Below are positions 1 through 11,335 of a stretch of 64,000 bases of DNA, one piece after another. A model generated the notes under the pieces. The model was not told the DNA's origin and ran no database searches. It was given only the letters and a program-made list of their open reading frames with translations. The position numbers and the translations under genes are program-made. Source of the stretch: Oreohelix idahoensis. Its lineage: Eukaryota > Mollusca > Gastropoda > Stylommatophora > Oreohelicidae. Numbering within the stretch: the stretch's first letter is position 1; each line of letters opens with the position of its first letter. The stretch covers positions 1 through 64,000 of the forward strand of contig JAMPIV010019869.1 in NCBI GenBank assembly GCA_024509875.1. Reading direction: 5' to 3'.

Positions 1-1918
1 GTTTTATGTCCGAAATCCTGACATTAGTCTGACAGTACAGCAGGACAGGTGGCGGTTCTCACATAAAAAATAAAACAACTATACGACTATCCTAGAAATT
101 GCATATTTTGAACGCAGCCACGTAGCTCCTTTAAATTAGTATTTTTGGGTTCCTTAGGGCTTGCTGACAAATAATATGTAAAACGTTACGCAAATAGTCC
201 AGGAATTAATAAATTATACCCAAAATAAAATGTTGGGGGTGCCTGACAGCATAAAATCATTTCTGCTCATAAGATTTTTTTTTTAACGTGTTTGAAAAAA
301 ATTTACGTTACAGAAATAGCCTACCATGTAAACTCCAAATTGATTGGAGCGCAACAAATGAAAGCCTAACCACGATTGGTCGGGCTATAAATACTATCTT
401 GGTTGTTAGGGGAGACGGGAAAAGATAACATTTTTTCAAACACTTGTCGAAACGGGGCTCATTGGTCAGACTCGCTGATATACACACTTGGGAGCGTTAG
501 TTCGAAACCACTTGTTTAAATACACTTGATAAAGCATCAGTGCGTTGAAGCCAGCATATATTTGGCTAAATTAAAAGCCTGGAAGATAAGCAGAAGGAAA
601 TTTGTGCCAGTTTGTGCCAGAATTCATTGCTAATCAACGTATCTGTGTTATTCGTATGAATTGTGGTAAGCTTGAACCATTTAATATCTTTTAATGAAAA
701 TTGAATGTGAATTGTTGATTTATGCCTGTATATATATGTGTAGTTCAGTGGCAAACGTGAGGTAAAGCCTAAAATGCTCCAGCCTGAACAGAGGGTGTCG
801 GAGAGAAGTAAAACGGCATGGAATGGCCAAACAGTACACTGACACCTGGATGATTGACTAGAAAGAAATAATGCTGGAAGTGCAGAGGCGTAGTAACCAT
901 TAAGAAGGGTAATGCTGGTATAAAGTATTTCAGATGAAGCTGACTGTTGGCCTAACGCTCTGAACGCAATGTTTGTGCTGTATTGTGATCAGTGTAAAAG
1001 AGAATATAAATTAGTTATGAAGTAGAAGGTACATCCTTCTTGATTTCAGGGACAGTGGTCTTGATGGTACTGAGCAGCATCTGGTCAGAGATTTGCTGAA
1101 TCCAGTGTCGGACAGCATACTCCTTGGTCTTTTTAGCTATCAGTGAGGTGTCTCCTGAGCCCAGAGGAGAATTCGAGCAGAGGAGTCCTCTCCTGCCGCC
1201 ATCACTCAAGATAAGCAGAATTGGCCAGCTGAGCTCAACATTATGCCCCCTCATCTTGAAATAACTTTATAAAAATACTATTCAGAGGGGAATTTACTTG
1301 TCTTAAAATCAGGAACTGTGAACATCTCCAATACTGGTCCCTAAAGACAAACTATTGAAGTCATGATGACAAATACCAACAGAGCTTGAACAAAACAAAA
1401 CCAGTATTACCTCATTTTACTACTACACAACTGACACACATAGAACATTTGTAATAATATATGTCACTACTATATTCATATTAAATACATTCTGTACATA
1501 ACTTGTAATTTAAATTGATTGTGATTCCTGATTCCCTTGTAGTTGAATCAGGACACATATTCATTCATGCCAGTAATGAATACATATTGTTATTTGAAAG
1601 TTATCAGTGCCTCCTTTAAGATATTCTCATAGAGTGTTATATGTATGTGAGTGTCACAGTGTTGTCAAGAGTAGTGGATTACATTAAATTGTTTATCTGT
1701 CTGTTGTTGTGACTTACACTTCTTCATACACATACCCTAGACACATAACGTAGCATCACACTATTCCAGAATAATTCTGACTGAGATAAAGAGATATGTG
1801 GTAGCAAGTAAGGTTATCTATAATACACTACTTTTAATAGATATAGATACCTTCACAGCTGATCTCAGTCAGTACACTAAGTCCCCTATAAGTATTTATA
1901 ACATCCCACTTCACCACA
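1..1918 (+). repeat. 5' LTR (left end outside window)
   Basis: Matches 6674-8522 almost base for base. Differences I saw are one indel near position 45, an A/G change near 231 and a G/T change near 456. By comparison with the right LTR, about 520 bp lie outside the window, giving a full LTR of about 2.4 kb, which is long. It should end at ...CACCACA (1918), five bases before the primer-binding site. Small antisense frames inside it (for example around 1015-1254) occur in both LTRs only because the LTRs are copies. Confidence 0.9.
386..393 (+). promoter_or_regulatory. Putative LTR TATA box
   Basis: TATAAATA preceded at about 10 and 45 bases by ATTGG motifs (inverted CCAAT boxes). The same arrangement is at 7058-7065 in the right LTR. 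It is the best candidate core promoter for the element. The start site is inferred only. Confidence 0.5.
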
Positions 1919-1923
1919 TATAT

Positions 1924-1941
1924 TGGGGGCTCGTCCGGGAT
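1924..1941 (+). other. Primer-binding site, tRNA-Pro type
   Basis: TGGGGGCTCGTCCGGGAT lies five bases after the presumed LTR end. From general knowledge this is the proline-tRNA primer site used by gammaretroviruses such as murine leukaemia virus. Its position fixes the LTR end at about 1918 and shows that the right LTR, which stops matching at 8522, lacks its last 68 bp. Confidence 0.8.
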
Positions 1942-2108
1942 TTTGAATCTTTAACTATTAAAAATATTGGGGGTAATTCACTTCAGGGAATATAAGAATT
2001 AAAAGGTATCCTTGGGTGGAATTAAATAAGGTTGAGCTCACGGTGCCTGTGTTGTCCATTAGAGATTGAATTGTTGGTTAGACATTGTATAAATTTACAT
2101 AATAGACA

Positions 2109-3400
2109 ATGGCGGACCTGGCCAAATTTCGATCTGCTGCGGTTCAGACTGCAAAAGAGTTAGGATTAGATGGGCAAGTTATGGTTGCCTATGTCACAAC
2201 GGAATGTGACAAATTTATTGAACGCGAAGAAAGAAGATTAGAAAAAGAAGCCGAAAGAAGGTTAGAGGCTGAAAGGGAAATTAAGAAGTTACAATTTGAA
2301 GCTGAGGCTGAGACTAAGAGGTTGCAGATTGAGGCTGAGGCTGAAGAAATTGGCTGCAGAAAGGGAAGAGAAGAAATTGGCTGCAGAAAGGGAAGAGAAG
2401 AAATTAGCTGCAGAAAGGGAAGAGAAGAAATTAGCTGCAGAAAGGGAAGAGAGGAAATTAGCTGCAGAAAGGGAAGCAGAAGATAAAAGATTACAAAGGG
2501 AACATGAGTTACGACTAAGGGAGTTTGAGTTTCAAGGCCATGCTCCTGAAAATGGTGCCAGTCCCTTTGCCTCTGATGCTACGGTTACTCAAGGAGCCTC
2601 AACCTCAGCTATGAATTTTCATTTAGATCATTTTGTTGAGAAAGACGATGATATTGAGAGCTATATAAATAGGTACGAACTATTAGCTACCACGTATGGG
2701 TTAGAGAGAGAAAGGTGGAGCTTAAAGTTATCTCAGGGACTTCGTGGGGCAGCTTATGAAGTTTTTGCAAAAATGAGCAGAGGTGATCAGGAAAATTATG
2801 ACATGCTAAAGCAGGCTCTTTTGTTAAGGTATGAAAAGAATGCAGAGTTTTACAGGAAAAAATTTAGGAATGCTAAACTACTGTCAGGTGAAACCTATCA
2901 CCAGTTCTCTGCACGAATAGAGACATACTTGGAGAAATGGACTTCTCTGGGGAAAACCCAAGATCTTAAGGAAATGGTCCTTATAGAGCAACTAAGAGAG
3001 TCCATGGCTCCAGACCTGAGAAAGTTTCTCATGGAACAAGGTGCAGAGAGGCTGGGTGAGTTGCTAAATGTTGCTGAAAGGTATCAAGCAGCTCAAGCAG
3101 AGGTAACAGGTAATAAAAAGAAACAGGTGGATAACTTTAGGGCACCACAGAACTTTAATAAATTTGATCCTTAGGATCAAAATAAAGGTAAGCACCAATT
3201 TGATAGGCCACGGTATGAAAATAAAAATAAATTCCCACAATTCGATGAAAGGAAATATGATGAAAGAAAATCTTTCAACCAAGGAAAAAGGTGGTGTAAG
3301 AATTGTCAGATGGACAATCATGACACTGACCGTTGCAGAAGGAAACCTGTGTATATGGCAACCCTTCAGGTCAGGTCGACCTCAAGACAGGAGGAGGATA
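2109..3400 (+). pseudogene. gag, SCAN-like, with frameshift and stop
   Basis: Starts at an ATG 168 bp after the primer site. The N-terminal part is a charged Glu/Lys/Arg coiled-coil segment containing tandem 24-bp units (2345-2480). Next comes a helical domain with the pattern of the SCAN domain: WSLKLSQGLRG, then GETYHQFSARIETYLEKW, then LRESMAPDLRKFL. SCAN domains of vertebrate zinc-finger proteins are known to derive from Gmr1-like Gag. A C-X2-C-X4-H-X4-C zinc knuckle follows at 3295-3336. Damage: the reading frame shifts by one near 2340, at the start of the 24-bp repeats, and an in-frame TAG lies at 3172-3174 between the SCAN-like part and the knuckle. The related gag at 62792 is open over the same span, so both lesions are real defects of this copy. 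Confidence 0.85.
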
Positions 3401-3750
3401 TTATGTTGGATACCACTCCAGAAGAGATGAGGAAGGCACAGGCTGGGGATAAAACACTCAAGCCTTGTTTCAGAAAATTGTCAACTTGTCATACAACTCC
3501 AGGCAAGGGAGATTTTTACATGAAAAACAAGTTGATGTATAGGAAGGCCGGAACTAGATCCAATGGTCACGGACAGCTGGTTCTTCCAAAAAGATACAGG
3601 ACAGAATTAATAAGGAGCCTACATGTGAAACCAGATGGGGACCATGAGAAGATAGGTACCATCATTCAAAAGGTGGCTCACAATTATTATTGGCCCAAAG
3701 CAAGATGGGACATTGAGAATTTTGTAGAAAGGTGTAGCATAGCACATGAG
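3400..3750 (+). pseudogene. Integrase N-terminal (H2C2) fragment
   Basis: In frame with the end of gag and with no recognisable protease between. It shows the block that normally precedes and forms the gypsy integrase zinc-binding domain: GQLVLPKRYRTELIRSLH, a second His, YYWPKARWDIENFVERC. The expected second Cys of the final C-X2-C pair is replaced (C-S-I-A). The direct join from zinc knuckle to integrase suggests that the protease region has been deleted. Confidence 0.7.
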
Positions 3751-4160
3751 GGAACACCCACAAGTGGGAACATGGATCAGGACCTGGACACGCCATGGGG
3801 CAAAATCAGGCCTGACAATAAAAGGAAAAATAAATTTGATAAAGTGGACCAAATGGAATGGGAAGCCCCTTTTCACGGACAAGCTTCACTTAACTGTTTT
3901 ACAATGGCCACTATGCGGAGAGTGCAAAAAGATGTCTTACCCCAGGATAAGCCGACAATCCCTCAATCGGACTTAAACAAACTGGAGGAAGAAGATGTAG
4001 AGAGGAAATCTCTCATCAAGAATTTTAAGTGGGGAGGAAGCCCCAGGAAAAGAAAAATTGGTAGCGGTCGTTTTGTGAATGATAATTCTGGGAGGAAAAA
4101 TCATCACTATAAAGCTTCGAGTGGAAGAGACCATACCGGTGCATGGACAAATAGGTCCAC
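3751..4160 (+). other. Unassigned segment in place of the integrase core
   Basis: The frame of the H2C2 fragment stays open to 4182, but the translation is lysine-rich and low-complexity in feel and shows none of the DDE integrase motifs. The integrase frame resumes one frame over at about 4160. A catalytic core of some 160 residues should be here. Either it was replaced by unrelated sequence or it has decayed beyond recognition. I do not recognise this DNA elsewhere in the window. Confidence 0.5.
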
Positions 4161-6083
4161 ACAATTAAAGGTCCATATGTAGCTTTGTTAAGAACGTGGA
4201 CTGATGAAAAGGCAGAGGAAAACATTACATCTTCATACCAATATGTGAATGAGCTGACCACTCGGTTGAAAACTGGCTGGAAACTTGCCAATGAAAATTT
4301 GAAACAAGCCAGGAAGAAACATGCTGCCTATTATAACAGGAAGGCGAAAGACAGAAATTTGGCTGTGGGAGAGAAGGTACTGCTTCTTTTGCCCGGGAGT
4401 CAGAATAAGTTACAAATTGGATGGCAGGGTCTATATACAGTTCTAGAGAAGGTGTCTAGAACAAATTATAAGATAGATAAGAAGGGGAAAGAAAAAATCT
4501 ATCATGTGAATCTCCTGAAGAAATATTTGGAAAGAGAACATCAGGAAGAGACACACTTGTTGACCTTGTCCATCGCCATGGAGATGAAAAAGGAACCACT
4601 TTCATCATTTGAATATCCATTACACCCCTGTGAGACAGCAGCACAGGTGAAAATCAGTACACATTTAACGAAAACTCAGAAAGAGAGAGTGCAACAGGTT
4701 CTAAATAATCATGCAGAGGTGTTAACAGACCGACCAGGGCATACAAACCTATTGGAATATGATATGAAACTCATAGACTCCACACCTGTCTGTATGAAAC
4801 CATATTCGATTCCGTTTGCTAAGGAAAAAGCTTTGAAGGAAGAGATAGACTATCTGTTGAAGGAAGGAATTATTTCGCACAGTGAGTCTTCGTATAGTTC
4901 CGGGGTGGTACTCTTAAGGAAGCCCTCTGGAGAACATAGACTCTGTATAGATTACAGGAGACTGAATGCTATTACAGAAGGACAGGTGGATCCATTGCCG
5001 GATACAAATCAGCTGTTTGCCAGGCTAAATAAAGCTAAATATTTCTCAAAAGTGGATCTGAGTAAAGGATACTATCAGATTCCAGTAAAGCCTGAGGTTA
5101 GACCATACCTAGCTTTTAGTACCTCAGAAGGACACTATGAGTTTAATAGATTGCCATTTGGATTGAAGAATGCGCCTAGTGTCTTCTCTAGAATGATGAG
5201 AAAATTATTGGATCCTCTGAATAATCCCTGTATAACAAATTTTATGGATGATATCCTTATAGCAACAGAAACATTTGAGGAACACATTGACTCTCTGAAC
5301 ATGCTGTTTGATCGACTTAGGGAGGCAAATTTAACAGCCCGTCCAACCAAATGTTGCGTTGGATGTAAAGAATTGGAATTTTTGGGACACACAGTTTATC
5401 AGGGAAACATGACCCCTGACCCAAAGAATTTAGAGAAACTACAGAAAGCCCCGAGACCACAAACCAAGAAGGACGTGAGATCCTTTGTCTCATTATGTGG
5501 TTTCTACCAGAAGTATATCAAAAACTTTAATTCCATATGTGCACCTTTAACGGAATTGACACGTAAAGGACATCCAGATCGCATTACATGGACACCACAA
5601 TGTGAAATGACTTACCAAGAATTGAAGGAAAAGCTCACAAGTAAACCCATTTTGAAATTACCTGACTTAAGTCAAGAATTCATAGTAAGGACGGATGCAA
5701 GTAATATTGGGTTAGGTGCAACTTTACTACAGAAATCAGATGCATTGGATGGGGAATTAAGCCCAGTGGCATATGCTAGCAGAAAGTTGAATAAAGCTGA
5801 AATCAACTACTCAACTAGCGAAAAAGAATGTCTTGCAGTAATATGGGCAATAAAGAAATTCAATATTTATCTATATGGGAAGGCATTTAAGTTGCAAACT
5901 GACCACAAACCTTTATCGTTTTTAGCACAGGCTAAGCATGAGAACTCTAGGTTACTCCGATGGTCTTTGCTTCTGGCTCCATATAATTTTAGCATTGAAT
6001 ATATATCTGGAAAAACCAATCTGGGAGCGGATTTTTTAAGCCGCCATCCGTGTGATGAGAATCACCGTAAACCCCAGAAATAA
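4155..6083 (+). pseudogene. Pol: integrase C-terminus, reverse transcriptase, RNase H
   Basis: One open frame from 4155 to the TAA at 6083, without an ATG near its start, so it would be made as part of a Gag-Pol product. Residue numbers here count from 4185. Residues 1-118 are the end of integrase with a GPY/F-like module (GEKVLLLLPGSQNKLQIGWQ). Residues about 195-400 are reverse transcriptase: LCIDYRRLNAI, catalytic Asp291 in KVDLSKGYYQIP, and FMDD at 353-356. Residues about 495-620 are RNase H, with Asp504, Glu547 and Asp573. RT and RNase H look intact; the polyprotein as a whole is not, because gag, protease and the integrase core are damaged or absent. Nothing coding follows before the LTR. 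Confidence 0.85.
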
Positions 6084-6138
6084 TAATAAATTTCTCTATG
6101 TGTATATAGAATAAAGGACTGACATATAATGTCTGTTT

Positions 6139-6150
6139 TAAGAGGGGAGG
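6139..6150 (+). other. Polypurine tract
   Basis: TAAGAGGGGAGG directly before TGTCATG, the start of the right LTR. This is the expected plus-strand primer position. Confidence 0.75.
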
Positions 6151-8522
6151 TGTCATGAAATATTCTAATCCACATATATAAATTATTAGGTAAATATGAA
6201 GCCTAACAAATAAAATTAATAAAGAGAAGAGCAATGGTAAAATGACAGTGCTGTCACAAGGAATGTACTCGAAATCCCCCTTGTTTTCTGCTTCGTCTGC
6301 AAATTGTAACGCTTTCACGTTGATATAAAAGCTTACTGTATTATTACCCGCCTTCTTCAATGAAACGTGTGCTGCATTTCTAAGAAAAACATTGAGACGT
6401 ACTGCGTAATGACCTAAATTAATCCTAACATTAATTATATTACGTTACCAAAACGAACGAACAGATGGACAAAAGGATAGAGAGAGGGGAGGGCTGAAAA
6501 TCAGGAACGCATGCAACACGCGACGCGCGATATACAAATGCTGCCATCACGCGTGTAAGTCTACAAGCACTAACTTTTTCAGACGGACAGTGATAAAATA
6601 CACTACCCTTTCCCAGAGTTAGGTTTATAAAATCATAAAAAAACGCTTATTGGGAAAAACCTGACATTCTACTGTTTTATGTCCGAAATCCTGACATTAG
6701 TCTGACAGTACAGCAGACAGGTGGCGGTTCTCACATAAAAAATAAAACAACTATACGACTATCCTAGAAATTGCATATTTTGAACGCAGCCACGTAGCTC
6801 CTTTAAATTAGTATTTTTGGGTTCCTTAGGGCTTGCTGACAAATAATATGTAAAACGTTACGCAAATAGTCCAGGAATTAATAAATTATACCCAAAATAA
6901 AATATTGGGGGTGCCTGACAGCATAAAATCATTTCTGCTCATAAGATTTTTTTTTTAACGTGTTTGAAAAAAATTTACGTTACAGAAATAGCCTACCATG
7001 TAAACTCCAAATTGATTGGAGCGCAACAAATGAAAGCCTAACCACGATTGGTCGGGCTATAAATACTATCTTGGTTGTTAGGGGAGACGGGAAAAGATAA
7101 CATTTTTTCAAACACTTGTCGAAACGTGGCTCATTGGTCAGACTCGCTGATATACACACTTGGGAGCGTTAGTTCGAAACCACTTGTTTAAATACACTTG
7201 ATAAAGCATCAGTGCGTTGAAGCCAGCATATATTTGGCTAAATTAAAAGCCTGGAAGATAAGCAGAAGGAAATTTGTGCCAGTTTGTGCCAGAATTCATT
7301 GCTAATCAACGTATCTGTGTTATTCGTATGAATTGTGGTAAGCTTGAACCATTTAATATCTTTTAATGAAAATTGAATGTGAATTGTTGATTTATGCCTG
7401 TATATATATGTGTAGTTCAGTGGCAAACGTGAGGTAAAGCCTAAAATGCTCCAGCCTGAACAGAGGGTGTCGGAGAGAAGTAAAACGGCATGGAATGGCC
7501 AAACAGTACACTGACACCTGGATGATTGACTAGAAAGAAATAATGCTGGAAGTGCAGAGGCGTAGTAACCATTAAGAAGGGTAATGCTGGTATAAAGTAT
7601 TTCAGATGAAGCTGACTGTTGGCCTAACGCTCTGAACGCAATGTTTGTGCTGTATTGTGATCAGTGTAAAAGAGAATATAAATTAGTTATGAAGTAGAAG
7701 GTACATCCTTCTTGATTTCAGGGACAGTGGTCTTGATGGTACTGAGCAGCATCTGGTCAGAGATTTGCTGAATCCAGTGTCGGACAGCATACTCCTTGGT
7801 CTTTTTAGCTATCAGTGAGGTGTCTCCTGAGCCCAGAGGAGAATTCGAGCAGAGGAGTCCTCTCCTGCCGCCATCACTCAAGATAAGCAGAATTGGCCAG
7901 CTGAGCTCAACATTATGCCCCCTCATCTTGAAATAACTTTATAAAAATACTATTCAGAGGGGAATTTACTTGTCTTAAAATCAGGAACTGTGAACATCTC
8001 CAATACTGGTCCCTAAAGACAAACTATTGAAGTCATGATGACAAATACCAACAGAGCTTGAACAAAACAAAACCAGTATTACCTCATTTTACTACTACAC
8101 AACTGACACACATAGAACATTTGTAATAATATATGTCACTACTATATTCATATTAAATACATTCTGTACATAACTTGTAATTTAAATTGATTGTGATTCC
8201 TGATTCCCTTGTAGTTGAATCAGGACACATATTCATTCATGCCAGTAATGAATACATATTGTTATTTGAAAGTTATCAGTGCCTCCTTTAAGATATTCTC
8301 ATAGAGTGTTATATGTATGTGAGTGTCACAGTGTTGTCAAGAGTAGTGGATTACATTAAATTGTTTATCTGTCTGTTGTTGTGACTTACACTTCTTCATA
8401 CACATACCCTAGACACATAACGTAGCATCACACTATTCCAGAATAATTCTGACTGAGATAAAGAGATATGTGGTAGCAAGTAAGGTTATCTATAATACAC
8501 TACTTTTAATAGATATAGATAC
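6151..8522 (+). repeat. 3' LTR, truncated at its 3' end
   Basis: Begins TGTCATG after the polypurine tract. Homology to the left LTR stops at 8522 (left position 1850), so the last 68 bp are missing. The next bases (8523-8545) resemble 57170-57190, which follows an RTE-like fragment, and then a SINE of family S1 begins. The truncation therefore probably reflects a later rearrangement. Carries the second TATA box at 7058-7065. Confidence 0.9.
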
Positions 8523-8549
8523 AGGCCCTCCTTTATGAAAGTCTGTAAC

Positions 8550-8975
8550 TTCTTGGTTTGATTTTCAGTAGAGGGAATATAATTTATGGAGATTTTTTTT
8601 CAGAATCAGTGGTCCTAATGATGTCATACTCTCTCCTGGGTACTGAGATTGCGTGCCTAGCCTTCTCGGATAAGGGCGAAAAAATAGGAGGTCCCGTGTG
8701 CAAGTTGCACATGTTAAAAATCCCACGGCAGTTGGAAATCGTAAAAAGTAGGCCATGAGGCTGCTGCCCTGTGAAAATTTAAAAATTACAAACCTACCCA
8801 CCACAAAAATGTTTATAGAATGTGTGATTCCTATATACACACACTGGGATTCTCGCCAGTGCTACGGAGTTCATGCACTGTGCTGAGATCCTCATGGTGT
8901 GATCTAAGGGAGGAGATTAGAGCACTGATAGAGTTGTCCGTGTGCAATGAGGATAGTCCTTAAAACCAAACCGAA
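8550..8975 (+). mobile_element. SINE family S1, 5' truncated
   Basis: Matches, in opposite orientation, the copy at 37290-37790. Shared landmarks are the box-B-like TTTGATTTTCAG followed by GGGAATATAATTTATGGA, a central AATTTAAAAATTACAAACC stretch, and the end GAGGATAGTCCTTAAAACC. The tRNA-like head present in the other copy is missing here. Confidence 0.75.
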
Positions 8976-9340
8976 CCAAAAGAAAAAAGAGGAGAGGTAA
9001 AACACAATTTTGACGTGGTAAAAACATCTGAAGAGATCAGTGACAATAACAAACTTATAACTTTAACTCAAACATTAAGGCCATTTTGAAAACTTAGCTA
9101 CACAATCTTTATAACAGTATATAGTCAGTGTAATTGTTTAAGTTATTTCTTTTAAAAATGTCCTTCTTTCAAAATACAAGCTGTCCAGGACGTCATCAGG
9201 CACAACAGTAATCTGGAACATTCAAGTCTTCCTGGTCATTGTATACAGTATAACATTATATGTTCCTGGACATTCTTGGATTTGCTAGTTTTAGTAATAA
9301 ATAAATAAATTTACATATTCAGCATGTAAAAAATTCAGTC
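8976..9340. other. No gene seen
   Basis: AT-rich sequence between two short elements. I see no exon-like frame or repeat. The last 12 bases are the target duplication of the next element. Confidence 0.5.
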
Positions 9341-9648
9341 TTCTTCTTCTTCTGCGTTCGTCCTAAAAAGGACGTTTGTTACGTTGTGTTGCCGTTTACA
9401 GCAAAGCTGCGATAGCTGCGCCTTTCGGCCTGACATCCGTTTTCGGCATGGCATTTTTGGGACCGGGTTAGCCTTCCCTCTTCGATCCCTACTCTCTCAG
9501 CCAGACTGCAGTGATGCAGCATGTTTGCAGGACCACCACTTGGAGGTGGAGTAGGGTCTTGATCAGCTCTGGTTCGCTGACCCTGACGCAAGCAGTCAAG
9601 CTATATGTCGCTTACTGCATTCCTCACTTTTGCTGCGTCTTCAGTCCC
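9341..9648 (-). mobile_element. Short element with (GAA)n tail and target duplication
   Basis: About 308 bp flanked by direct copies of AAAAATTCAGTC at 9329-9340 and 9649-9660. Read on the - strand it ends GGACGAACGC followed by (AGA)n, resembling the end of the LINE at 45482-49817 (GCGAACGAAAGAAGAAG). It may be a SINE using that LINE's machinery or a short 3' LINE copy. I see no convincing pol III boxes. Confidence 0.65.
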
Positions 9649-10004
9649 AAAAATTCAGTCTAAGAAATGGCATTCATTTCTTCTTTTCATTCTTATAAAC
9701 GAAATATTTCTTTTATATTTTAAACACATGGAGAAGGGAACGGGAGATAGACATAAAAGGCATGTAGAAGTCATGGGAAGACATTGAACAGATGGCACAG
9801 GTCAAGGAAGGTTTGGTATAAATTAGTTAGGGAGCTAAAGGGTGATGAGTGAATGAATGAATCTGTGACATTTTCGTGCATTATTTTACCCTCATAAAGA
9901 CTTCTAGTTACAACCTAGGCTATTGTTATTGTAATCATATTGTTATATTAAAACACTACAGAAATGAAGGTCTGGCATCTTTGTTAAAGAGGGCTGCTTT
10001 TATT

Positions 10005-10670
10005 TCTGGTGATGTTGTTTGTTATTTAACTTGGGCTGCTGAGCTTGTTGCTCTTTCACAGCCAATGCCAATTTTGAAGAACCTGCATGTGTTCTGTAGC
10101 TGTTGAGTGGTGCTGTATAGAGAGTTTGTGATTGTTGGGGAGACTGGCAGTAGTTTTCTTCTTTCTGTGGAGAGTGTGGGCAGGTGAGCAGTACATGCTG
10201 AACTGTCTCATATGGGCTGGTAGAGTTGCGGCAATAAGGCTGCTTATGTGAGGGGTTTAATTTGTTTAAGTGCTTCTTGAGTCCAGTGTGTTTTGTTCTT
10301 GGAAGGTTGTGCACTGCTCCACATACCGTAGGTTGTTGATGTTGTCATTTTTGTTGGGATGGGTCATTTCTTTATACATGGCATGTCCTGTAGACCTTTA
10401 TGTCCATCGGTTGAGCTATTCCTCTGTGAAGTTGTTTTGAAGCATTAGTTTAGCTGTCTGCATGTTGGCTGGAGTCTTGGTTTGAACCTATTCTTGCTAG
10501 CATGTCTGCTTTTTAATTGTCTTGTATCTTATTGTGACCTGGTACCCACTTGAGAGTGACTCAGATGGTGTAAGTTGTTATCAGAATGTCAATCATTTCA
10601 GCCAGCTGTATTATTTCTTTGTTTTCAGATTGAAGGCATTCTTTCAAAGCCTGTAGTGTTGATTTTGATT
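10005..10670 (-). pseudogene. LINE fragment: RNase H end and C-terminal zinc motif
   Basis: On the - strand, 10314-10000 encodes a decayed C-terminus with HTGLKKHLNKLNPSHKQ, CRN and HVLLTCPHS, the Cys/His motif that ends many RNase-H-bearing LINE ORF2 proteins. The same family is at 56220-56780 on the + strand. Upstream sequence (to 10670) matches the RNase H region of that copy but is full of breaks. Confidence 0.7.
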
Positions 10671-10689
10671 AGTGAAGATTATTATATCT

Positions 10690-11010
10690 GAGGGTTATTT
10701 CTGTGTTACATTATTGTACATTTTCACTCCTTCCTCTTCCACTTTTGCTCCATAAGGAGTATGGAGCTACCACTACAGTAGGCATGATTTCTGTGCTCTT
10801 TCATATGTGGTTTCTGCAGCAGTTTCTTTTATATGATGAGGTTGCCAACCCCATCCACAACCTCTCTTTGTCACACATCAAGACAAGAGACAGAAGTTGT
10901 TAGAGATCCATAGCAGCCAACCTTTGATGTGAAGATGGCACCTGATCTGGTCTAATGACATGATTGAGAGAGCAGTATTCCTATTCTGTCTGTCTCCTGA
11001 GTGACCCCTT
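10690..11010 (+). repeat. R1 repeat copy, interrupted by an RT 3' fragment
   Basis: Carries the R1 landmarks: CATAAGGAGTATGGAGC near 10751, a GCAGCAGTTTCTTTTATATG step and GAGGTTGCCAACC. Between about 10868 and 10955 it is replaced by the 3' end of an RT-type element (ATCAAGACAAGAGACAGAAG, also seen at 15040-15110). R1 then resumes at GAGAGAGCAGTATTCC. Confidence 0.6.
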
Positions 11011-11044
11011 CACTGTTACACAGCTTCATCTTAAAATCAATCAG

Positions 11045-11335
11045 TCAATACCCTTTAGCTCCCCAAGGAGCATTGGCCTTCAACAAACACATGCCATGTC
11101 CTCCTGTCATATGCCATCAGCTCAAGTTCTTTCCACGTTTGTCACTTCTGTATCTAGTTCTCTTCTCCATGTGTTTTTTGGTCTACCTCTGCCTCTTTTT
11201 CCCTGGGGATTCCAGAACAATCCTTGTAATGCTATCAACAGCTTTTCTCAATGTGTGTCCTATCCATCACCAGCATCTTCTTCTCATCTCTTGTTTCAGT
11301 AGCATTTGTCTGGTTCTTGTCATGACAAAATCTTA
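11045..11335 (-). mobile_element. RTE-like LINE 3' fragment
   Basis: On the - strand this encodes a broken version of the C-terminal motif typical of RTE-like retrotransposons (G-R-G-R-P-K-x-T-W-R-R-E-L-E, then an acidic or basic helix, then a W-H-V-F-V-E-G-L-like end). The same family occurs at about ten other places in the window. Too short and broken to be functional. Confidence 0.7.

Larger units (their letters stand above)
1..8522 (+). mobile_element. Ty3/gypsy LTR retrotransposon, Gmr1-like, defective
   Basis: An LTR retrotransposon whose 5' LTR starts outside the window. Seen directly: two long direct repeats (1-1918 and 6151-8522), a primer-binding site just after the first, a gag region, integrase pieces, RT and RNase H, then a purine-rich tract next to the second LTR. 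Integrase lies upstream of RT, and the RNase H frame ends only 67 bp before the 3' LTR, so there is no room for integrase in the usual gypsy position. This order is the known hallmark of Gmr1-like elements. Gag is broken by a frameshift and a stop. I find no protease and no integrase catalytic core. The two LTRs differ at only a few positions by eye, so insertion was recent. The flanking target duplication cannot be checked because the left end is missing. Confidence 0.9.

Noticed and set aside
566..1254. Two antisense frames repeated exactly at 7238-7926
   Set aside because: They are duplicated only because they lie in the two LTR copies. No domain, and the LTR function explains the sequence.
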